A stretch of DNA of 64,000 nucleotides, taken from positions 744,001 through 808,000 of the forward strand of contig OZ025828.1 of assembly GCA_964019425.1 (NCBI GenBank), written 5' to 3'. Positions 53,024-61,352 of this stretch are shown in pieces. Positions within the stretch are counted from its first letter, which is position 1; each line of letters begins with the position of its first letter. The DNA is from Flectonema sp. DT1601 (lineage: Eukaryota > Euglenozoa > Diplonemea > Diplonemida > Diplonemidae). A model generated the notes under the pieces. The model did not search any database and was not told the DNA's origin. It saw only the letters and a list, made by a program, of their open reading frames with translations. Both the position numbers and the translations under genes were made by a program.

Positions 53024-53382
53024 ATTAACAATATTTAAATGCAATAAGAAATCTCTCTCCACTTCTTCACCAGAACTACTTGCTCCTTGACATAAGGGAA
53101 TTCGACAATAAGAATATTGACACGCAATATTTTTAATTGGACCCCTTTTTTCACGTAATAGTATTTTTGTGTTCTTATTTTGACTCTCTGACGTTCTTAG
53201 CTGGAGGGGGAAAATAAACAATACATGTTCCCCCCCCTTTTTTTTTCTTCCAGCTATTGTGATAGATTCGAAAAAAGAATATCTTTCCTTCCATCTCTTG
53301 TTTTTTTAATTGTTTTTTTATATCTCCAGACTGACTTCTTTTAGCTATTCGCCCTATGGAAATTATCACATTGCTCGACAAA

Positions 53383-53395
53383 TATAAATACAGTG
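53383..53395 (+). promoter_or_regulatory. TATA element of the IQ/TPR gene
   Basis: AATATAAATACAGTG lies about 100 nt before a GTAAGAATT donor (53493); an intron of 96 nt ends at CCCTTTAG (53588), 49 nt before the start codon. The same element occurs at about 51130 in the duplicate and, truncated, at about 47125. Confidence 0.5.
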
Positions 53396-53636
53396 ATTTC
53401 CTGATTTTCTGTAACTGGAATTGAGACTTCTGGTAGACATAACCTGTTTCACTCAATTTTGCTTTCTTACTGATTTGACTCTCTTTTTGAAGGTAAGAAT
53501 TGCCTTTTTTTTACTCAACGTTGATCTAATTCTATTCTATTCACTGAATGTTCTTTATTTAGTTTTGTATTATGTTATTTCCCTTTAGAGTCCCCATCCT
53601 CAAAAGAAATATCAAAGGGAAACCAGAGAGGGATGG

Positions 53637-56600
53637 ATGGAGGTCGTGTCACCAGCATCAGAGACTCCGTATCAGGATGTCAGTCCCTCTGCAGGAGCTG
53701 ATAATCCGAAAGTAGAATGGAATCACCTTCTCGACACAGCTCGTCAACATGAGTACGGAGGAGATCCTGTTCAGGGATTAGCACTTCGTGAACAGATGCT
53801 TCTCCTTGCAAAGAAAACGTTCGGAGATACCGCTGTTGAAGTTCAAAGAAGTTGCGAATCCTTTGTCGTCCGATGCAATCAAATTGCGATGGCAAAGTTG
53901 AAAGCAAATCAACCAGACGAGGCCTTTGATCTTCTTCGAAAAGCTGAAATACTAACCGACAAGAATGGGATATTAGCACTGTGTCCAGCTGCTAGGTTAC
54001 GATGCCGAGCAGTGACTCTAAATAATATCGGTTTATTCTACAGACACAGGGATCAGAATAACGCTGCACTTTCTTACCTCGAACAGGCTCTTGAAATTGA
54101 ATCTGGAAACAGCGACTTCAGGTCTGAGAATCCCGTTGCCACTCTCTTAAACTTGTGTGCTGTCCTATCTAAGCTCGGTAGGTACCAACTAGCACTCGGT
54201 TACGCGAAACAGGCACTCGTTGCATTACGCCGACACAAAAAGAGTAAAGATTCCGCCCGCTACGGAGGGGAAACGGCACCATCACGACAAACAATGTTCG
54301 CTGTTGCGCACCACGCAGCTGGCTGCCAGTATGAAGGATTGCGAAACTACCAAAAAGCTGCTGAAGAGTACATCGCTGCTATCGTTGCATCTCGGGAGGC
54401 TGACGACTCTGACAGTAGTGTGGGTCGCTCGTACCTGCAGGCATATCGATCTGTTATTCAGAAAGCCAGGGCTTCAGGAAGGTTTTCTGATGCGTCTCTT
54501 CCGACACTTCCACCTGAGAAGAAAAGGATTCGAGGTGGAGGAATGAATTCATTTCCGCCTCCTCAGCGACGGCAAGTCCGACAATCCTTTCCTCAAGTCA
54601 GCCCCGCTCCGCAACCTCCGCGGGCTGACATACCTCGAAGACCACACACGGCATCCACGTTTGAACCGTATAAACAACCTAGCTTAATAGAAATACAGAA
54701 TGCTATTCACCCACAACCTCCTCCTAAGAAACGTCCGAGTACTGGGGGGACGGCAGGACGCACTTCCACTACTTCTGCCTGGGGGAACTCGAATTCCAAA
54801 AGACCTCCTTCAGCAAAGAAGACTGCGAAGTATGCCTACGACTTGGTTTATAAACCAGCCAGCATCAGAGGACTTTCAACAAGAAACAAACAAGCCTTTG
54901 AAGAACTTGATGAAATGACAAAAAGGCACTTGTTGCGAATCGCTGAGGAGCCGCTACCGCTGGCGCCCTCCCCACCACAAGAAAATGAAGCAGCGACACC
55001 CCCAAACCCTCAGCAACCTCCTCCATCGTTGAGAGAAGATTTTGATAAAAAGTGTGATCTCGTTGATGAGTTTGAAGCATCTCCGCAGTGTGACCTGACA
55101 GAGGAATCACTGAAACCTTGCGATGGAGAAACTCTTCAAACTTTAGAAAGCTCTCCAATTCATCCAACTCCTCCAACAACTTCTAACATCAGTTCTTTCA
55201 GTGATGTGACTGATCCACGTGAGACTACTCGTCGTGAACATGCCGTACTGACAGTTCAGAAATCCTGGAGACGTCATTCCCGACCGAGTAGATCAATAAA
55301 TGATTGTGGTGAAGGATTGATTGCTAGTTGTGATGTGATCGAAAATGATGAGCAAGAGGAAGCTGAGGATGAAAAAGAGATTGTAGACGAGGGTGACGCA
55401 TTGCACGGTTTTCTCGAAATTGAAGCATCACACATTGAGGCTCAACAAACGACGTATTCTTCTCCGTTGGCATCTTCTGCGTCTCAGTCTGGTCTGAGGA
55501 TCGAAAACTCTGATTCTCAAATTGCTGCTCTCGCTGAGGCTTTAGACAGGTCGATCGCATCCCAGAGATCTGTTTCGAGTCTTCTTGAGCAACGGAGAGA
55601 TGAGAAAGAGGGAAATAACGAATCCCCAAAAGACGAGGAGAAATCCTCTGAAAAAGATTCCGTGATATCTGGAAAAGAGCTACGTGACGAAACGAATGCC
55701 GTGGAACCATTAAAAGCAGACGTGCAACGTGAAGAAGGTCATAATTCTGGTGATGTTGCAGAGGAAGAATTACCAGCGTCTCATCCTGAAGAAGGTGACT
55801 TAGATGACAATAGCAGAGCATCAGACACATCTGAACAACCAGAAGAACCAACAGCTGAAGACGATCTCAATAATTACAATGAAATGACTGAACAGAGTGC
55901 TGATGTAACTAAAGAACAAATCGCTGTGAGAGAAACTCAATTAGAGGAGTTATTCGACACTGCGATGGCTGGTGTAGTCACAAATGAAATACCTGCTGAA
56001 CAACAACCAGAAAGTGATAATCATCAGGCAGCTAATATTATTAACTTCACACAACTTTCAGAAGACTCAGGACTCGGTCTCTTAATGCGTACGATGGACG
56101 TACTGCCAGAGAGGTTTCCTCCGGCCGATGAGATTCCAGAAACAGCAACTCCATCAGATCCCAGCGAACCACAAACACCTGAACATGAACGAGAGAATCG
56201 GCTACTTAAAGAACGAACATACGCTGCTGTCAATGTTCAGAGAGTGTTTCGAGGTTTCCTTGGAAACAAACGCTGGAAACAAGTACAGGCTGACTTCATA
56301 ACTGCAAAGCAACAACAACACGCTGAGTACGTAACACGTCAGACCATAATAATTCAAACGATGTGTCGCTCTAAATTATCCTGCATGATAAACACAGTTA
56401 AAGTATGGAAAAGATTATTAAATGGAATGAAACTACTTCAAGCTAGATATCGGGGATTCGACGCGAGAGTTAAATTTCGAAAACTCAAAGACGAGTGGCA
56501 AGAGAAGCAAAAGATAATTCAATTCGGAAGTGCTACCCGACTTCAGGGATGGTGGAGACGTATGTTAATCAGAAAGCAGAAGGAGGCCAAGTACAGACAG

Positions 56601-59429
56601 CAATGGGATGAACTAGTCTCGGAGAGGAAGCCTCTTTATGCGATCGGTCGTATCAAACTTTGGTGGAAGTGGATGCGCTTCGAGCACCGACTAGTTTATG
56701 AAGTCCTCAAAGTGACTACTGAGAACCAACGTAAGAAACAAATTTTGGAAGAAGTTGAAAATCTCCAAAAACGTCAACACGAGAGTGCTGTTTGCATCCA
56801 GCAGGCTTATCGAAAATATATTTCTGAGAGACAACTAGAGTTTCGTCGAATGAAAGACCTCGCGAGAAAGATTGCCTATTTAGAATGCGAGGGGAGGGAT
56901 TACGCAGCTCGTGTACTACAGAGGTTTAGTAGAATAGTTCACTCTGTATCATCTGTACGAAGGAGAAGGAAAGAATTGGCTGAATTTGAGGCATTGAAAA
57001 TCTGGAAGCAGCAAAAGTTGGCGCAGCAGGAAGCAGAAGTTCAAGTTATGCATCGACTGGAACTCGCAGCAATTCGAATTCAAAAAGTGTGGAGAGGTTT
57101 CTCCGTCAGACTGAAGTCTTTTAGAAAACGAGTAGCAGAACTCCTCGAATGGGAGGACTCTCTGGGTCACTTCGTAACAAATATTATTAAAGTTTGGAAA
57201 GGTCACTCAACTCGCTTAAAAATTGAAAAGCCATTAGCTGAGCATCGCGCCATCATCAAACAAAAAGCTGCGCTCGTAATTCAAAGATTTGGAAGAGGTC
57301 ATCGAGATCGCAAGGAAGTATCTGCATCCTCTCGGCAGCAGCGCAGCAGTTTTAAAATCCAGAAATCGTTTCGAACATTTAAAAAGAGGCGTCACACAAT
57401 GTTTTCGAATGTGGTTCAGATGTTTGCCCAAACAGCCATATCGATTCTACTTCGTTCATCAAAAATAACTCGTCAGCAGTCAGCTCTCACAATCCAGAAG
57501 TGGGTTCGTACCCTTCAGAGTTCTGTATTTGTGAAAAATGCACTCGAAGAACGACGTGAGCAGCGGAAGCAGCGCAATGACGCAGAGTACGCTGAATGCC
57601 AAGCTGTTCTAATTCAGAGTCTTTGGAGAGGATATTATTGTCGAAAGATATTAAAACAGCGAAGGGTAGCAATTCAGTCTGCTAGTCGATGTCGTCTCTC
57701 CAGAACGTTAGTTTCTCACATGAGATTCAATCACCGCATTGGAAAGGCGGCGACATCTCTCCGTCTTGTGAATGCTGCAGCTCGCGGAAAACTCTCACAG
57801 CTGAGAGTTGCGGAAATGATGAAGTCACTTATCCATTCGTTGAAAATAAAATTTTCAATCGACTGCTTCGCTTCCAGTGAAGCAGCTCATCGAAATGAGA
57901 TCGAAGAGTTGGAATTATCTGACAGACAGAACATCAGACCTCCAGCAATGAAACCAACACCTCCTCTCTCTGTTAAGCCACCCAAGGCATCTACTGCAAT
58001 TCGTGGTCTCAGTGAAAAGGGAGTACGTCGTTTTAGGGCTGCAATTACAATACAAAAGAATTGGAAGGTTTTTGTTGCAAAGTGTGCAGCCGACGAGTTA
58101 AGGAACCGGCCTACAAACGATGCTGCGGTTAGAATTCAACAGTTCGTGCGATGCAGGGTGTCAACTCTGAGGGTACGATGCCTGCAGGGGAAGTTGTCGG
58201 TTTTCAACTTTCAAATGTCTGCGAGGAGAGAACTCGCGGCAGTTGTCGTTCAGACATGTTGCCGTCACATTTTATCTCTCAGAATGTCTCAGGAGTTGTG
58301 TAGAAATCGTGCAGTTGAGGAAACAGCGATTTCAGATGCTGTTGGTGACATCATTCAAAAATCAATATTTGAACACATCGACTTCCCTCCACAAGAAAGT
58401 ATTCCTGTTCGGCTAACTAGACCAAGTTTGAAGGATTGTGAAAGAGAAGAAGTATTATCAATTATTGTTATTTCATCATTAGCATCACTCTGTGTCTCTT
58501 TGACTCTAACTGAACTGAGAGACCAAGCTGAAGAAGCAATCAAAGGAAGCGAAGAATCTCACTGCACATCATCAGACCTAATCGACTCTCGACCTGTAGA
58601 AGAAATCCAACACGAGGATGCTGAAACGTCGAGCGATAAGAAAATCTCACAATTAGAAGCTGCCGTGAGAATTCAACACTTCGCAAGAAGATGTCATTCT
58701 CGTGTTACTTTTAAATATTTGTATCAACTGAGAGCCTCAGAACACAAGTCAATCGTGCAAAATGAAGCCGCGACGTGCATTTCCTGCTGCTACAAAATGT
58801 GGAGAGCGAAACTAATTACAAACAAGACTCGGACGACAAGACATGCTGAACAGCAAGCAGCAGACAGACGTGATGAGGAAGCTGCGGCTGCTATTTTAAT
58901 TCAGAGTAGTGTGAAAGGGTTTATTCAAAGACAGAAGTTTTGTCGCATGTTTTGGGCTACAGACGTAATGAAGAAGAGAAGATCTCTGCGATTGAAAATA
59001 CAAGAGAGACATAACAAGTGTAATGATACAGTTAGGGAAGAGGCTGGTAGAGTAATAAAGTTCTCACTACAGAGGTCATTGGTTCTCAAAAAGTTAGCAA
59101 AAAAAAGAATTGAAGTACAACACCAGCGCTCGCAAGTACAGCGTGACGATGCTGGTGGCAGTCTTACTCGATGGTACAAACGAAAACATGCGAGTGGTGA
59201 AATAAGGAAAACACACAGCAGTCACAGTAGTATTATTAAAGATGAAGATGCAGCTACTCTCATTCAGTCTTTCTTCAAAGGTTGGTTAACACGAAAACGA
59301 GTCCAAAAGGATCTTCAAACCGTAGACCGAATTCACAGCTACGATGCTGTTGATGAGATGCAATTGTTTGCTGCTGTCAGACTGCAATCGACTGGTAGAG
59401 CTTTCATCACCAGAAAACAGCTTAAATAA
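53637..59429 (+). CDS. Giant TPR and multi-IQ-motif protein, 1930 aa
   Basis: Residues about 35-265 are helical hairpins of TPR type (LNNIGLFYRHRDQNNAALSYL, LLNLCAVLSKLGRYQLALGYA, GCQYEGLRNYQKAAEEYIAA). A proline-rich disordered part (about 285-470) and a long acidic S/E/D-rich part (about 470-850) follow. From about 855 to the end I count about 21 IQ motifs (for example AVNVQRVFRGFLGNKRW, AIRIQKVWRGFSVRLK, AVLIQSLWRGYYCRK, ATLIQSFFKGWLTRKR), plus one isolated at about 537. IQ arrays form calmodulin-loaded rods, as in ASPM and myosin necks. TPRs bind partners. No motor or calponin domain is present, so it is not myosin or ASPM. A flagellar or centriolar scaffold is likely by analogy. It has no intron within 5.8 kb of coding sequence. 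ATG 53633 lies 4 nt upstream in another frame. Confidence 0.85.
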   Translation: MEVVSPASETPYQDVSPSAGADNPKVEWNHLLDTARQHEYGGDPVQGLALREQMLLLAKKTFGDTAVEVQRSCESFVVRCNQIAMAKLKANQPDEAFDLLRKAEILTDKNGILALCPAARLRCRAVTLNNIGLFYRHRDQNNAALSYLEQALEIESGNSDFRSENPVATLLNLCAVLSKLGRYQLALGYAKQALVALRRHKKSKDSARYGGETAPSRQTMFAVAHHAAGCQYEGLRNYQKAAEEYIAAIVASREADDSDSSVGRSYLQAYRSVIQKARASGRFSDASLPTLPPEKKRIRGGGMNSFPPPQRRQVRQSFPQVSPAPQPPRADIPRRPHTASTFEPYKQPSLIEIQNAIHPQPPPKKRPSTGGTAGRTSTTSAWGNSNSKRPPSAKKTAKYAYDLVYKPASIRGLSTRNKQAFEELDEMTKRHLLRIAEEPLPLAPSPPQENEAATPPNPQQPPPSLREDFDKKCDLVDEFEASPQCDLTEESLKPCDGETLQTLESSPIHPTPPTTSNISSFSDVTDPRETTRREHAVLTVQKSWRRHSRPSRSINDCGEGLIASCDVIENDEQEEAEDEKEIVDEGDALHGFLEIEASHIEAQQTTYSSPLASSASQSGLRIENSDSQIAALAEALDRSIASQRSVSSLLEQRRDEKEGNNESPKDEEKSSEKDSVISGKELRDETNAVEPLKADVQREEGHNSGDVAEEELPASHPEEGDLDDNSRASDTSEQPEEPTAEDDLNNYNEMTEQSADVTKEQIAVRETQLEELFDTAMAGVVTNEIPAEQQPESDNHQAANIINFTQLSEDSGLGLLMRTMDVLPERFPPADEIPETATPSDPSEPQTPEHERENRLLKERTYAAVNVQRVFRGFLGNKRWKQVQADFITAKQQQHAEYVTRQTIIIQTMCRSKLSCMINTVKVWKRLLNGMKLLQARYRGFDARVKFRKLKDEWQEKQKIIQFGSATRLQGWWRRMLIRKQKEAKYRQQWDELVSERKPLYAIGRIKLWWKWMRFEHRLVYEVLKVTTENQRKKQILEEVENLQKRQHESAVCIQQAYRKYISERQLEFRRMKDLARKIAYLECEGRDYAARVLQRFSRIVHSVSSVRRRRKELAEFEALKIWKQQKLAQQEAEVQVMHRLELAAIRIQKVWRGFSVRLKSFRKRVAELLEWEDSLGHFVTNIIKVWKGHSTRLKIEKPLAEHRAIIKQKAALVIQRFGRGHRDRKEVSASSRQQRSSFKIQKSFRTFKKRRHTMFSNVVQMFAQTAISILLRSSKITRQQSALTIQKWVRTLQSSVFVKNALEERREQRKQRNDAEYAECQAVLIQSLWRGYYCRKILKQRRVAIQSASRCRLSRTLVSHMRFNHRIGKAATSLRLVNAAARGKLSQLRVAEMMKSLIHSLKIKFSIDCFASSEAAHRNEIEELELSDRQNIRPPAMKPTPPLSVKPPKASTAIRGLSEKGVRRFRAAITIQKNWKVFVAKCAADELRNRPTNDAAVRIQQFVRCRVSTLRVRCLQGKLSVFNFQMSARRELAAVVVQTCCRHILSLRMSQELCRNRAVEETAISDAVGDIIQKSIFEHIDFPPQESIPVRLTRPSLKDCEREEVLSIIVISSLASLCVSLTLTELRDQAEEAIKGSEESHCTSSDLIDSRPVEEIQHEDAETSSDKKISQLEAAVRIQHFARRCHSRVTFKYLYQLRASEHKSIVQNEAATCISCCYKMWRAKLITNKTRTTRHAEQQAADRRDEEAAAAILIQSSVKGFIQRQKFCRMFWATDVMKKRRSLRLKIQERHNKCNDTVREEAGRVIKFSLQRSLVLKKLAKKRIEVQHQRSQVQRDDAGGSLTRWYKRKHASGEIRKTHSSHSSIIKDEDAATLIQSFFKGWLTRKRVQKDLQTVDRIHSYDAVDEMQLFAAVRLQSTGRAFITRKQLK

Positions 59430-59987
59430 ATATTATTATTAAAAAAAGGAGTTTGGACGTTCACGATATTATTCTCATCTTTAATTAGTTTTAGTAATTC
59501 AGAAATTGAAAACATATTTCACCCTCTTCCCTCTGTCCACTTCCCTCCTTACTTTTCTAATTCCTGTATTGTTGTGACTATAAAGTATATGTTATGATTG
59601 AGAAAAAAGAGAAAATCGAATTTCTTTCATTTTGTTTTTTTTTGATTTGCACAAATGAGCATCACGGGAAACTGTTAATTTGCTCATCGGAGTGCGGACT
59701 TGATTACTGTGGTACCAGTTGGTGGTAAATTATTTTCTTCCCATCCCCCACTCGTCTTGCGAAAGATCTACGAAATGTTATTTCTTTTTATTATTTATTT
59801 GTTCCATCGAAGATAACCAAAGTCATCAACTGCACTGCAATTAACTCAAAAAAAATAATCTACTTAAAACAGGAAATTTATATATGTTGTAGTGAGTAAG
59901 TGTATAATTATGAAATCCTTTAAATGGTATTCATGTATTTTGTTCCTTTCGCAGGTTAGCCAAAAGCTTCATAAGTAAAATAACTAA
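59430..59987. other. Intergenic; 5'-UTR intron of the aminotransferase gene likely
   Basis: AT-rich. GTGAGTAAGTG near 59891 and TTCCTTTCGCAG (ending about 59954) could bound a leader intron of about 60-65 nt, 33 nt before the start codon. No gene is seen. Confidence 0.5.
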
Positions 59988-61352
59988 ATGTCTGCTATTA
60001 AAAGAATCCTAAAGAATGAAGGATTAAATCAAACTGTGATTGGTGTGAAGAAGAGAGTACCAAAAGTTCAAAAAGGTCATCTGTCGAAGGTGTGGGCGAG
60101 AAGTACTGAACTAACAGTTGACAAGGCGCGGGGATGCTATGTTTGGGATCAAGAAGGAAATCGATTTATGGATGCTGCTGCAGGTATCGCTGTCGTTAAT
60201 ACTGGACACTGTCATCCTGCAATTGTTTCAGCAATCAGAGAACAGGCAGGTAAACTAATCCATTCACAGATTAATAATTATCACAACGAACCACTTCATG
60301 AACTTACTGAAAGACTAGGAGATGTGTTCCCAGTTGGTGTTAATCATTTTTATTACGACAACACCGGCACTGCTGGAATCGAAGCAGCGATAAAACTCGT
60401 CAGGAAAGCAACCTGCCGCCCAAACATAATTGCGCTTCATGGAGGAATGCATGGAAGATCTGGAATGTGTTCTTCTTTAACGAGCAACCATTCTGTTAGA
60501 AATCCAGTTCACTATCCGCTGCCTAGTGGGGCATACTTTGCTCCATATCCGAGTTGCTTTAGGTGGGGACTCAATGAAGAAGAAGCAACTCAACGAGCTC
60601 TCGAAGGACTGGATGTTGTACTTCGGGGAAATGTTAAGTCTGAGCAGGTTGCTGCCATCATCTTTGAACCAGTTTTAGGTGAAGGAGGTTTTATTCCTTG
60701 TACTCCTCAGTACTATCAGGAAGTTAGAAAGATTTGTGATGATAATGGAATTCTATTAATTATGGATGAGATTCAATCAGGTTATGGAAGAACAGGAAAG
60801 ATGTGGGGATGTCAACATCTGTTTAGTGATCCATCACAAGCTCCTGACGTTATTGTCTCATCAAAAGGGATTGCTTCTGGAATGCCGTTATCAGTTGTCG
60901 CAGCTAAAGAAGAAGTAATGGCTGCCTTCACACCAGGTACTCACGGTGGTACTTTTAACGGGAATGTCGTTGCGTTAGCAGCAGCACTCGCAACTCTCGA
61001 TGTCTTTGAAGAAGAACAACTTGTTGAAAATTCAAGAATTCAGGGAGACACAATGAGTGGGATTTTAAAAGCCCTCTGTGAGACGTACCTACCGGAGAAT
61101 GATGTTCGCGGACCCGGCCTTATGATTGGAATGGAATTCGTAAAAGATGGAAAAGCTAATGCACAAGCAGCTCACTACATTAAGAACCATTGCTTTGAGA
61201 AATCAAACACTATTATCTTAACACCAACTGGATATGATGGAAATATCTTAAGACTAATGCCTCCTCTAATTATCCAAGAAGAAGAAGTGCTTGAATTCAC
61301 TCAGGCAGTTGAATACGCAATGCGTGACTACACAAAGGGTGTCGCAATTTAA
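59988..61352 (+). CDS. Class-III PLP aminotransferase, 4-aminobutyrate aminotransferase-like
   Basis: The 454-aa product has the class-III order. It has a substrate-pocket start (GNRFMDAAAGIAVVNTGHCHPAI), the cofactor phosphate region (DNTGTAGIEAAIKL), ALHGGMHGRSG, EPVLGEGGF, DEIQSGYGRTGKMW (D260 pairs with the pyridine nitrogen), SSKG with the Schiff-base lysine K293, and GTHGGTFNGNVVALAAA. It probably moves the amino group of GABA (or ornithine/another omega-amine) to 2-oxoglutarate. The first 30 residues are basic and poor in acids (MSAIKRILKNEGLNQ), so a mitochondrial signal is possible. GabT-like and other omega-aminotransferases cannot be separated here. A leader intron is likely. Confidence 0.9.
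   Translation: MSAIKRILKNEGLNQTVIGVKKRVPKVQKGHLSKVWARSTELTVDKARGCYVWDQEGNRFMDAAAGIAVVNTGHCHPAIVSAIREQAGKLIHSQINNYHNEPLHELTERLGDVFPVGVNHFYYDNTGTAGIEAAIKLVRKATCRPNIIALHGGMHGRSGMCSSLTSNHSVRNPVHYPLPSGAYFAPYPSCFRWGLNEEEATQRALEGLDVVLRGNVKSEQVAAIIFEPVLGEGGFIPCTPQYYQEVRKICDDNGILLIMDEIQSGYGRTGKMWGCQHLFSDPSQAPDVIVSSKGIASGMPLSVVAAKEEVMAAFTPGTHGGTFNGNVVALAAALATLDVFEEEQLVENSRIQGDTMSGILKALCETYLPENDVRGPGLMIGMEFVKDGKANAQAAHYIKNHCFEKSNTIILTPTGYDGNILRLMPPLIIQEEEVLEFTQAVEYAMRDYTKGVAI

Larger units (their letters stand above)
52144..53492. other. 3' flank of PLAC8 copy 5 and promoter of the IQ/TPR gene, with transposon insertion
   Basis: This is collinear with 50651-51240 except for a 737-bp insertion (listed next) and an A16 expansion at about 52256-52271. 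The TATA element for the downstream gene is at about 53383. Confidence 0.7.
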
